Assembly (NCBI GenBank): GCA_934096105.1
Contig: CAKOLH010000039.1
Location: 1 to 5,425 of the forward strand
Direction: 5' to 3'
Length of the DNA stretch: 5,425 nt
From: an uncultured Bacilli bacterium
GTDB taxonomy: Bacteria; Bacillota_I; Bacilli_A; RF39; UBA660
The translations under genes and the position numbers were made by a program. This document shows, piece by piece, positions 1-5,421 of the stretch (positions within the stretch are counted from its first letter, which is position 1; each line of letters begins with the position of its first letter). The notes below the pieces were generated by a model that saw only the letters and a list, made by a program, of their open reading frames with translations, was not told the origin of the DNA and did not search any database.

Positions 1-655
1 CATATTCATCTAAATATTTAATAGTATCAAGAAAAGCATCTTCTCCATAATCATATGCATGATTATTAGCAATAGAAACAATATCTATACCCATTTCATT
101 ATATATTTTTAGTCTTTCTGGCTTTGCTCTAAAATTATATAATTTATTAAGTTTAGTTCCCCTATTACTTACAGTAAACTCATTATTAGCTACCATTATA
201 TCACTAGATTTCATAATATTGATAACATTATCATCTAGTATACCATAAACGCCTTTTCCTCGCGAATCATAATAAGGCATTATATCAAAATTATCCGCCA
301 GAGATACATCACCCACAAAACTAATAACAGTTTTATTTTTATTATTAATTATCTTAACTTTATCATTATTATCATACATACCATTATACTCATCAAGTAA
401 CACTTTATAAGATTTACCAACAATATCATGCCATATTTTATCTGTATAATTATCATTAGTATAAGCAGTTAATATACTACTTAAAGTATCAATACCATAT
501 TCATCGTATATATACTCTAAAAATTTGTTATCTAATTTATCGTTATAAGAGACAATATCCTTAATAATATTATTTTTGCTGCCTCTAGTAATAGAGCAGC
601 CGCAACATAGTAAAGAAACAACAATACACAAATACTTAACAAATTTATTTACCAC
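1..655 (-). CDS. CapA family protein (PGA_cap metallophosphatase-like), probable lipoprotein, C-terminus cut off by window edge
   Basis: Only the first 218 codons lie in the window. Residues 111-118 (SFVGDVSL) match the first CapA block (GD..L), residues 157-177 (NNEF, then G, then NFRA) match the second block with a metal-ligand-type Glu (E159), and residues 190-211 (GIDIVSIANNHAYDYG, then LDT) match the hallmark ANNHxxDYG block with N198 and H199. This is the PGA_cap fold (PF09587), related to calcineurin-type phosphoesterases and known for poly-gamma-glutamate capsule proteins, although many members have other or unknown envelope roles. The N-terminus has a Lys-containing start, a hydrophobic run and a Cys cluster (SLLCCGC, residues 14-20) resembling a lipobox, with C20 the likeliest lipidated Cys; the -3 position is not the usual Leu, so lipidation is probable rather than certain. 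There is no ATG before codon 93. The GTG at 655 has a GAGG ribosome site 6 nt upstream and overlaps the preceding gene by 11 nt, implying translational coupling. Family call is firm; substrate is unknown. Confidence 0.88.
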   Translation of the reverse strand, partial: MVNKFVKYLCIVVSLLCCGCSITRGSKNNIIKDIVSYNDKLDNKFLEYIYDEYGIDTLSSILTAYTNDNYTDKIWHDIVGKSYKVLLDEYNGMYDNNDKVKIINNKNKTVISFVGDVSLADNFDIMPYYDSRGKGVYGILDDNVINIMKSSDIMVANNEFTVSNRGTKLNKLYNFRAKPERLKIYNEMGIDIVSIANNHAYDYGEDAFLDTIKYLDEY

Positions 656-1382
656 TATAAACCTCATACCAATCTTTTAATTTACTAGTACCTGAAGACA
701 ACAAGTTCTTAATAAAGTCCCAACCTATTTTACAATCATTTTTAATATCTTTAAATATTTCTTTAGCGGTATTGCATCCGTTTTCATGATTCTTACATAT
801 CTCAGTTGAAATATCTAAATATAAAGTAACCAATTTTTCTTTAACGTTATTATATATTTTACTGCCATTACTAGAGATTGTTTCTTTATAGCCCGGAATA
901 TACTCTTCAATTTTATTATCAATTTTTAAAGCAATACTAATAATTTTAAGCTTTGCAGTACTACTCAAATCATTAAAAGTATATCCTTTAATTTTACCAT
1001 CATAAAATATAAAATCAACTATAGTAATAAAATATTCTTTAGCTTTATCTTTAACATCATCCCAAGAATTATTGTTAACTTCATCATACTTTTTTTCAAA
1101 GTAATTAACAACATCTTCTTCAGAAGTAACAGAATCGTTATAGTTATCATCACTATTATCTTTAATATTTACATCATTACTATTTTGACTGTTATCTTCT
1201 TTACTTTCATTTTTTGTATTATTTTCTGTGTTATCTTCTTCATTATTTTCATTTTTTTCATTGTTATTTATTTCAAATTTTTCCATTTTGTCAGTTTTAT
1301 TCTTAATAATAAAAAAACTCACAGTCACAATAAGCAATACACCAATAGTAACAACTAAAATTAAAATTTTCTTTTTACTCAT
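645..1382 (-). CDS. Unrecognised single-pass membrane protein with long acidic Asn/Glu-rich linker
   Basis: I do not recognise a named family. With the ATG at 1382 (MSKKK) the protein has 245 residues: a short Lys-rich cytoplasmic start, one membrane helix (about 6-26), a low-complexity Asn/Glu/Asp/Lys/Ser linker (about 30-88), and a likely globular, mostly helical domain (about 90-245) with KAKEYFITIVDFIFYDGKI near 112-131 and ending in LKDWYEVYSGK. The charge pattern (KKK before the helix) predicts the C-terminal domain outside the cell, on a flexible tether. It has three cysteines (C196, C203, C217). Two upstream in-frame starts are possible (ATG at 1388, GTG at 1391); none has a clear Shine-Dalgarno, and MSKKK was chosen as the best N-terminus. 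It is first in an operon with the CapA gene, which overlaps its last 11 nt, so an extracytoplasmic role shared with CapA is a reasonable inference. It could also be a signal-anchored secreted protein. Confidence 0.8.
   Translation of the reverse strand: MSKKKILILVVTIGVLLIVTVSFFIIKNKTDKMEKFEINNNEKNENNEEDNTENNTKNESKEDNSQNSNDVNIKDNSDDNYNDSVTSEEDVVNYFEKKYDEVNNNSWDDVKDKAKEYFITIVDFIFYDGKIKGYTFNDLSSTAKLKIISIALKIDNKIEEYIPGYKETISSNGSKIYNNVKEKLVTLYLDISTEICKNHENGCNTAKEIFKDIKNDCKIGWDFIKNLLSSGTSKLKDWYEVYSGK
661..665 (-). promoter_or_regulatory. Ribosome binding site deciding the GTG start of the CapA gene
   Basis: Read on the minus strand, GAGGT lies just before TTATA and the GTG at 655, leaving 6 nt between GAGG and the start codon. 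It sits inside the last codons of the upstream gene. It is the main reason to accept a GTG start for capA, since the frame has no nearby ATG. Confidence 0.7.
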
Positions 1383-1397
1383 ACACATCACAACAAT

Positions 1398-1426
1398 ATA
1401 ATATCATTAAATCTACAAAAATACAA
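1398..1426 (-). promoter_or_regulatory. Sigma-A-type promoter for the membrane protein/capA operon
   Basis: On the minus strand TTGTAT (1426-1421) is followed after exactly 17 nt by TATTAT (1403-1398). The -10 box is good and the -35 box matches only its first three bases. The expected transcription start is near 1391, only about 0-9 nt before the candidate start codons, so the mRNA may be leaderless or nearly so. That would fit the absence of a Shine-Dalgarno site. Confidence 0.5.
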
Positions 1427-1428
1427 TA

Positions 1429-1457
1429 TTGACATAACAACATATTTAAAGTATTAT
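1429..1457 (+). promoter_or_regulatory. Strong sigma-A-type promoter for the GGLWAS-protein gene
   Basis: TTGACA (1429-1434) is a perfect -35 box and is followed after 17 nt by TATTAT (1452-1457), one mismatch from consensus. Transcription should begin near 1464, leaving a short leader that contains AAGGAG (1468-1473) 7 nt before the ATG at 1481. The -35 box is separated from the -35 box of the divergent promoter by just 2 bp. Confidence 0.75.
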
Positions 1458-1480
1458 ATATAAATGCAAGGAGTTAGAAC

Positions 1481-2404
1481 ATGAAAAAACAATACGTAAC
1501 TGTAGGAACAGAAACAATTTCAAGTAATATTTTTAGAAAAATATTACGTCCACTAAACAATTATACTTTTAAGCCTACTGGTGGTCTCTGGGCATCAGAA
1601 TTTAATAAATATATGGTAAGTGATTGGTATGAGTATATAATATATGAAGGTTCATATCTACAAGCAATAAAAGATATTACTCTAGCAGCTGTCTTTACAT
1701 TAAAGGATGATGCAAAAATATTAACTATAGATTCTTGTAATCAAATTAAAGAACTGGCAAAAAAATACCCATCATATCATCACATATTAGGATTATGTGA
1801 GCCACTAACCACCAAAAATAAAATATTTGATTTTGAAGAATTATCAAAAGAATATGATGGTGTTTATATTAACTATTATGGAATAAACTTTTCAAGAGAA
1901 ATAGAAACTTTTAAAGATTGGAGTATAAATACACTTCTGCTATTTAATATTGACTGCATAGAAAAATATCAAAGTATTAATATAATGCCACAAAATCCAT
2001 ATGATAGTGAAGACTTACCTCAAATAATTAGTACGAGTAATGATAAAACAATAAACAAACCATGCGACATTTACTCATGCCTGTATTTATATACAAAAAA
2101 TTTATTCAATGAATTATTATCATTTTATTTAAATATAACTGACTATGATAATTACCTCGAAACAATTGCGGAAATTATAAAAAGATGCAAAATATTAATA
2201 ACTAACGAAAAATCAAAAGAAATTAAAGAACTATTTAAAACCTTAGAAAATGAAAAAATACCATTGTTTAATGAAAGACAAAAAGAAATAGCCATTTACA
2301 ATATTATTTTAAATTATTTATCAGAATATTTAATTAACAACAAAGAATTCATAAAAGGATTACCCAAATCTAAAGTGAAACAAAGAAAATGGTATGAATT
2401 TTAA
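1481..2404 (+). CDS. Unrecognised protein with GGLWAS motif, two-domain
   Basis: I cannot name this 307-residue protein. It has no signal peptide or membrane segment, so it is probably cytoplasmic. The N-terminal half (about 1-165) carries what look like conserved blocks: VTVGTETI (6-13), FKPTGGLWAS (30-39), DWYEYI (48-53), a strand-like FTLKDDAKILTID (72-84), FDFEELSKEYDGVYI (116-130) and W147 followed by LLLFNIDCI (152-160). I have a general impression that KPxGGLWAS with a later DW and YDGVY recurs in hypothetical proteins of Bacillota and phages; this cannot be checked here. The early GT, then G-x-W-x-S, then a later beta-strand order loosely resembles ADP-ribosyltransferase-like folds, which is speculation only. 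The C-terminal half (about 195-290) looks all-helical and the protein ends in a basic stretch (KGLPKSKVKQRK). The start is firm: AAGGAG sits 7 nt upstream under a near-consensus promoter. It is monocistronic or lightly linked to the transporter gene 50 nt downstream, since no terminator separates them. Confidence 0.88.
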   Translation: MKKQYVTVGTETISSNIFRKILRPLNNYTFKPTGGLWASEFNKYMVSDWYEYIIYEGSYLQAIKDITLAAVFTLKDDAKILTIDSCNQIKELAKKYPSYHHILGLCEPLTTKNKIFDFEELSKEYDGVYINYYGINFSREIETFKDWSINTLLLFNIDCIEKYQSINIMPQNPYDSEDLPQIISTSNDKTINKPCDIYSCLYLYTKNLFNELLSFYLNITDYDNYLETIAEIIKRCKILITNEKSKEIKELFKTLENEKIPLFNERQKEIAIYNIILNYLSEYLINNKEFIKGLPKSKVKQRKWYEF

Positions 2405-2405
2405 C

Positions 2406-2434
2406 TTGCTCTATCGTAAATAAAATGATATAAT
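2406..2434 (+). promoter_or_regulatory. Extended -10 promoter for the transporter gene
   Basis: TGATATAAT (2426-2434) is a perfect extended -10 element. A weak -35 (TTGCTC, 2406-2411) lies 17 nt upstream, directly after the stop codon of the preceding gene. Expected transcription start is about 2441, giving a leader of some 14 nt that holds GGAGG (2443-2447), 7 nt before the ATG at 2455. No operator-like dyad is visible in this 50-nt gap. Confidence 0.65.
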
Positions 2435-2454
2435 CTTTATGCGGAGGAATCATT

Positions 2455-3303
2455 ATGATAGATATAATAGTTGATACTATAATAGATGTATTAAAATTAA
2501 TACCATTTTTATTTATTGCCTTTCTATTAATTGAAGTTTTAGAACATAAGTTAACAAGCAAAAATAAAAGTATTATAACAAAATCAAAAAAATTTGGTCC
2601 TATAATAGGAGCTTTTCTTGGTATCATACCACAATGTGGCTTTTCAGTAATGGGAACAAATCTATATATAACAAGAATAATATCACTAGGCACTCTCTTT
2701 TCAATATATTTATCTACAAGCGATGAAATGCTTCCAATACTTATATCAGAAAAAGCAGACATCAAAATAATATTACAAATAATTCTAATAAAAATATTCT
2801 TTGGCATATTCTATGGAGTATTGATAGATTTAATTTTAAGAAAAAGAAAGAAAAAGCAAGACAAAACAAACTATGAAATATGTGATAAAGAAAATTGTCA
2901 TTGTGAAAAAGGAATAGTATTATCATCTATTAAACATACTTTAAATATAGTATTATTCTTATTTATTACTACGCTTATAATAAATATAGTATTTCACTAT
3001 GTTGGAGAAGACTATTTATCAAAAATCTTACTAAAAGGGACTATACTAGGACCATTTATTACTAGTTTTATTGGACTAATTCCCAATTGTGGAGCTAGTA
3101 TAATATTAACAGAATTATATTTAAATAATGCCATAAGTTTATTCTCATTAATTGCAGGTTTATTAACTGGTAGTGGAACAGCGCTAATAGTATTATTTAA
3201 GGAAAATAAAAATATCAAAGAAAATATATTTATAATATGCTTATTATATGCACTAGGAGTAATATCAGGATTAATTTTAGAATTACTAAATATAATAATA
3301 TAA
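2455..3303 (+). CDS. Putative heavy-metal/arsenic efflux membrane protein (ArsP_2-like permease)
   Basis: This 282-residue polytopic membrane protein has two homologous halves. Residues 48-98 begin GPIIGAFLGIIPQCG and residues 199-248 begin GPFITSFIGLIPNCG, aligning without gaps at an offset of 151 residues. The paired motifs P-Q-C-G (59-62) and P-N-C-G (210-213) place a Cys in the membrane in each half, as in the family annotated as putative 10-TM heavy-metal exporter or arsenic/manganese transporter (PF11449, ArsP_2). Hydrophobic segments fall at about 8-30, 47-65, 70-97, 103-128, 157-182, 193-218, 225-248 and 256-282. Between the halves lies a basic stretch (RKRKKK, 129-134) followed by C143, C148, H149 and C150, a likely metal-binding loop that the Lys/Arg charge puts in the cytoplasm. 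The family call rests on motifs and topology; the ion transported is unknown. The start is well supported by GGAGG 7 nt upstream. No arsR, arsC or other metal gene is adjacent in this window. Confidence 0.82.
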   Translation: MIDIIVDTIIDVLKLIPFLFIAFLLIEVLEHKLTSKNKSIITKSKKFGPIIGAFLGIIPQCGFSVMGTNLYITRIISLGTLFSIYLSTSDEMLPILISEKADIKIILQIILIKIFFGIFYGVLIDLILRKRKKKQDKTNYEICDKENCHCEKGIVLSSIKHTLNIVLFLFITTLIINIVFHYVGEDYLSKILLKGTILGPFITSFIGLIPNCGASIILTELYLNNAISLFSLIAGLLTGSGTALIVLFKENKNIKENIFIICLLYALGVISGLILELLNIII

Positions 3304-3335
3304 AATGTAACTAATAACATAGCTACATTTTTTTT
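3302..3335 (+). terminator. Rho-independent terminator of the transporter gene, overlapping the end of uvsE
   Basis: AATGTA (3304-3309) pairs with TACATT (3324-3329), then an A/C mismatch, then CTA (3311-3313) with TAG (3320-3322) around a 6-nt loop, followed by eight Ts (3328-3335). The stem starts inside the transporter's last codons and the T-tract contains part of the uvsE stop codon (3334-3336). On the minus strand the stem is followed by only four Ts, so it would be a weaker terminator for uvsE. Confidence 0.75.
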
Positions 3336-4251
3336 ATACTTCAAAACTAGTATCATCAATAAAGTTATAATCAGTTTTATATTTAAGTTCTCTAACAAGT
3401 CTAAATAATGCTTCATCCTTCATTTTTGCCTCTAACATAATATCAACATCAGTATTATATTTCTTAATAAGTTCAATAAATTCTATAAAATCATCACTAT
3501 TTATATAATCACTATGACTTCTAAAATCTTTTTTATTTTTAGGAGAAGAAAAATGTAATTTAGGTTTAATGTTCCAAGTTTTAAATATTCTTTCAATATC
3601 AATATCACTTTTGTTACATTTATAGTGATGATAATCAAGTACAATAGGAACATTAATCATATCAGATATTTTTAAAGCATCACTAACATTAAATATCTTA
3701 TCATCATTCTCAATAACAATACATTTCTTTAAATAATCAGGTAATTTATTAAAATTATTAACAAATCGCTTAATAGAATTATCTTTTCCTAAAACATTAC
3801 TACCAATATGAAGTATTAGAACCTTATCTTTAATTTTCATCATATTTAATAATTTATAATGGTAATTTAAAATATCAATAGAGTTTCTAACAACATCTTT
3901 ATTAGTACTATTAAGTACACAGAATTGATCTGGATGAAAATCCACTCTCAAATTATTATCATTAATAATTTTACTAATTCTATTATAATATTTTTTGTAT
4001 TTAGTAGTATAATTAAACTTTACATCGTCTTTAGTAGCAAGTGGGATTATTTTAGAGGACATTCTATAAAAATGAATATTATTTTTAACATTATATTTTA
4101 ATATTTTTTCCAAACTTAATAAATTGGATTTAATAACATTATCGAGTTTATCAATATTGCCTTTACTTAAATATTCACTATAAGTATAAGGGCTAGAGCT
4201 AGTAATATTAATCGCAGTACTAATAGCTACATATCCAAGCCTAACTAACAT
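3334..4251 (-). CDS. uvsE: UV damage endonuclease UvsE (UVDE)
   Basis: This 305-residue protein carries essentially every UVDE family block (PF03851, TIM-barrel). It starts MLVRLGYVAIS, then HFYRMSSKIIPLAT (60-73), FHPDQFCVLNS (105-115), LHIGS (147-151), IVIENDD (178-184), PIVLDYHHY (202-210), KLHFSSPK (231-238), SHSDY (245-249) and MLEAKMKDEALF (272-283). From family knowledge the metal site uses His, Glu and Asp at these blocks, here H106, H148, E181, D206, H209, H233, H246 and E274; all are present, with K231 at the position of the carboxylated Lys in the Thermus enzyme and Q109 as a lesion-probing residue. The enzyme nicks DNA 5' to UV photoproducts, starting an excision pathway independent of UvrABC. 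The start at 4251 is preferred over ATG 4272 because GGGTGAT ends 3 nt before it, an ideal spacing for the extended Shine-Dalgarno, and the product then has the family's usual beginning and length. It appears intact and monocistronic, convergent with the transporter and divergent from fic. Confidence 0.96.
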   Translation of the reverse strand: MLVRLGYVAISTAINITSSSPYTYSEYLSKGNIDKLDNVIKSNLLSLEKILKYNVKNNIHFYRMSSKIIPLATKDDVKFNYTTKYKKYYNRISKIINDNNLRVDFHPDQFCVLNSTNKDVVRNSIDILNYHYKLLNMMKIKDKVLILHIGSNVLGKDNSIKRFVNNFNKLPDYLKKCIVIENDDKIFNVSDALKISDMINVPIVLDYHHYKCNKSDIDIERIFKTWNIKPKLHFSSPKNKKDFRSHSDYINSDDFIEFIELIKKYNTDVDIMLEAKMKDEALFRLVRELKYKTDYNFIDDTSFEV

Positions 4252-4254
4252 ACT

Positions 4255-4261
4255 ATCACCC
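4255..4261 (-). promoter_or_regulatory. Ribosome binding site deciding the uvsE start
   Basis: Minus-strand GGGTGAT matches the 3' part of the AGGAGGTGAT consensus and ends 3 nt before the ATG at 4251, equivalent to a 7-nt spacing for AGGAGG. The upstream in-frame ATG at 4272 has no such site and would be 7 codons earlier. Confidence 0.75.
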
Positions 4262-4285
4262 AATATTATCATTCACATAAAAACG

Positions 4286-4313
4286 AATTAAATACATATA
4301 TTTGCATTTAATT
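4286..4313. repeat. 8-bp inverted repeat between uvsE and fic
   Basis: AATTAAAT (4286-4293) and ATTTAATT (4306-4313) are perfect inverted copies separated by 12 nt. The right arm overlaps the weak -35 box of the fic promoter (4302-4307), a position that would suit a repressor site. It is not an SOS box of the Bacillus type. The arms are pure A/T, so chance is a real alternative. Confidence 0.4.
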
Positions 4314-4330
4314 GAATTATATGCTATAAT
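4302..4330 (+). promoter_or_regulatory. Extended -10 promoter for fic
   Basis: TGCTATAAT (4322-4330) is a perfect extended -10 element, with a weak -35 (TTGCAT, 4302-4307) 17 nt upstream. Transcription should start near 4337 and the short leader carries the GAGGTGA ribosome site. This is a confident promoter because the -10 is complete. Confidence 0.7.
4316..4321 (-). promoter_or_regulatory. Possible -10 box for uvsE
   Basis: Minus-strand TATAAT is a perfect -10 hexamer, but no recognisable -35 lies 16-18 nt upstream. If used, transcription would start near 4309 with a leader of nearly 60 nt that contains most of the inverted repeat at 4286-4313. It lies within the spacer of the divergent fic promoter, so the two would compete for polymerase. 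Such hexamers are common by chance in DNA this AT-rich. Confidence 0.3.
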
Positions 4331-4344
4331 ACTAGCGATTTTGA

Positions 4345-4351
4345 GAGGTGA
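4345..4351 (+). promoter_or_regulatory. Ribosome binding site deciding the fic start
   Basis: GAGGTGA lies before the ATG at 4357, with 8 nt between GAGG and the start. The upstream in-frame GTG at 4348 is part of this site, so it is not a start codon. Confidence 0.8.
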
Positions 4352-4356
4352 CAAAA

Positions 4357-5238
4357 ATGAGTGAAGAAAAAGCAAAATTAATTAAAGATTTAAATAGTGC
4401 AGGAATTGATATAAACTTTATAATACAAGAATCATTTTTAGGATATAAATACAGAAAAAAAGTTAATAAACTTTATGAAGAAAAAGCAGAAACACCAACA
4501 AAGTTAATTAAAATGTATTATAGTTTAGCACCAGGTAAAGTTGAATTTGACAAAATGAAAAAAGCATTTATTACAAAATACATTAATAACGAAAGTGAAC
4601 TTGAGGGAACACACAATAGTATAGAAATAAAAGGACTTAAAGCCATGTATGAATATATACACTCTGATGATGTTAATTATTTATTTGATGTATATACTCT
4701 TAAAGATTTAAATGCAAAATTATTTTCATTTACAGAATACCCAGAGTATGCTGGAGATTTTAGAAGATTCGATGTATATCTTCCTGGAACAGGTACCGAA
4801 CTATCAGAATGGTCTATGATAAGACCTGAATTAAAAAAAATAGATATAGAAATACAAAAATTACTAGAAGATGCAAAAGAATTAAATACTAACTTCTCAA
4901 CTGATAAATTACTTGAATATCTAGATAATTGTGTAGTTATTGGTTGTAAGTTAATCAAAGTACATCCTTTTGATGATGGTAATGGTAGAACAATAAGAGG
5001 ATTTATTAACAAATTATTTGAAGACGTTGGATTACCGCCAATATACATCAAAGCAAATGAAAGAACAGAGTATCATTTAGCAATGAATAAAGCAAATAAT
5101 GAAGGAAATTATGATTACATTAAAGGATTCTATAGATATAAAGTATGTGATTCAATAATAGAACTAGATATTAATAGTAGAATCAAAAGACAAGATAACG
5201 AAAAGAAAAAAATAAAAGAATTAAAAATAAATGGTTAA
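4357..5238 (+). CDS. Fic domain protein (protein AMP-transferase)
   Basis: This 293-residue protein contains the canonical Fic active site HPFDDGNGR (203-211) followed by R214: the catalytic His, the acidic residue that holds Mg2+, and the anion-binding GNGR are all intact. The expected activity is transfer of AMP from ATP to Ser, Thr or Tyr of a target protein; the target is unknown. A beta-hairpin flap that positions the target is likely at 132-145 (AGDFRRF, then VYLPG). An inhibitory-helix-like motif lies N-terminal to the Fic core (ESELEGT, 79-85), with E83 as the candidate inhibitory Glu, so it resembles self-inhibited class II Fic proteins. The position four before E83 is Glu rather than the usual Ser/Thr, so the match is imperfect. 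It ends in a Lys-rich tail. The start follows GAGGTGA at good spacing. No antitoxin-like gene is adjacent and no signal peptide or membrane segment is present, so it is probably cytoplasmic and housekeeping or stress-related, not a secreted effector. Confidence 0.93.
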   Translation: MSEEKAKLIKDLNSAGIDINFIIQESFLGYKYRKKVNKLYEEKAETPTKLIKMYYSLAPGKVEFDKMKKAFITKYINNESELEGTHNSIEIKGLKAMYEYIHSDDVNYLFDVYTLKDLNAKLFSFTEYPEYAGDFRRFDVYLPGTGTELSEWSMIRPELKKIDIEIQKLLEDAKELNTNFSTDKLLEYLDNCVVIGCKLIKVHPFDDGNGRTIRGFINKLFEDVGLPPIYIKANERTEYHLAMNKANNEGNYDYIKGFYRYKVCDSIIELDINSRIKRQDNEKKKIKELKING

Positions 5239-5239
5239 T

Positions 5240-5275
5240 ATAAACCCCTATGTATTCACATAGGGGTTTATTTTA
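5240..5275 (+). terminator. Strong Rho-independent terminator of fic
   Basis: A 14-bp perfect stem (5240-5253 with 5258-5271), including the GC-rich CCCC/GGGG core, closes the 4-nt loop ATTC and is followed by TTTTAT. It lies 2 nt after the fic stop codon and is by far the most stable hairpin in the window. Confidence 0.92.
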
Positions 5276-5281
5276 TACAAT

Positions 5282-5306
5282 AAAAAAACTAACTATTTCT
5301 AGTTAG
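5282..5306 (-). terminator. Minus-strand Rho-independent terminator facing fic
   Basis: Read on the minus strand, CTAACTA (5306-5300), a GAAA tetraloop and TAGTTAG (5295-5289) form a perfect 7-bp stem, followed directly by seven Ts (5288-5282). Read on the plus strand there is no T-tract, so the direction is clear. No minus-strand ORF ends upstream of it in the window, so it most likely ends a non-coding transcript. Confidence 0.75.
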
Positions 5307-5421
5307 AATCTATTACTCTCAGAAAACAATTTCCGAGTTTCCTATCAATATGGAGCCATAAAGGTTGAAGTCGGACAACCTCTAATTATCTAAATTATAG
5401 GTAGTAATAAACTACTAACTA
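5288..5421. repeat. Direct repeat ACTAACTA flanking the structured region
   Basis: ACTAACTA occurs at 5288-5295 (within the terminator stem) and again at 5414-5421. On the minus strand both copies can pair with the terminator's other arm (CTAACTA, 5306-5300), so the two pairings exclude each other. The repeat is short and AT-rich and may be fortuitous. Confidence 0.4.
5394..5399 (-). promoter_or_regulatory. Possible -10 box for the small RNA
   Basis: Minus-strand TATAAT is a perfect -10 hexamer. The best -35 at 17 nt upstream is TTAGTT (5422-5417), a poor match. Its use would give a transcript starting near 5387 and ending at the T-tract at 5282. It coincides with one arm of the CCTAT/ATAGG pairing, so promoter and outer stem are alternative readings. 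Confidence 0.3.

Noticed and set aside
2370..2807. Minus-strand open frame of 145 codons over the end of the GGLWAS gene and the start of the transporter
   Set aside because: It is antisense to two well-supported genes with good ribosome sites and shows no family motif; its hydrophobicity mirrors the transporter.
3012..3416. Minus-strand open frame of 134 codons across the transporter/uvsE junction
   Set aside because: It runs antisense through the PNCG half of the transporter and through the terminator, overlaps the uvsE C-terminus in another frame, and has no supporting motif.
4252..4272. Longer uvsE beginning at the ATG at 4272
   Set aside because: No ribosome site precedes it, whereas the ATG at 4251 has an ideally spaced GGGTGAT and gives the family's typical MxxRLGYV start.
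4348..4356. fic start at GTG 4348
   Set aside because: This GTG lies inside the GAGGTGA Shine-Dalgarno site for the ATG at 4357.
4677..5051. Minus-strand open frame of 124 codons inside fic
   Set aside because: It is the mirror of the Fic core coding region, with no promoter or ribosome site of its own.
645..5238. Mycoplasma-type code with TGA as Trp
   Set aside because: All complete genes read through without in-frame TGA and use TGG for Trp, so the standard bacterial code fits.
5341..5401. Plus-strand three-way junction resembling a purine/2'-deoxyguanosine riboswitch (CCTAT...ATAGG with two inner hairpins)
   Set aside because: The conserved junction sequences and kissing loops of that class are absent, the 8-bp stem next to it is broken by an A-C mismatch on this strand, and the T-tract terminator points the other way.
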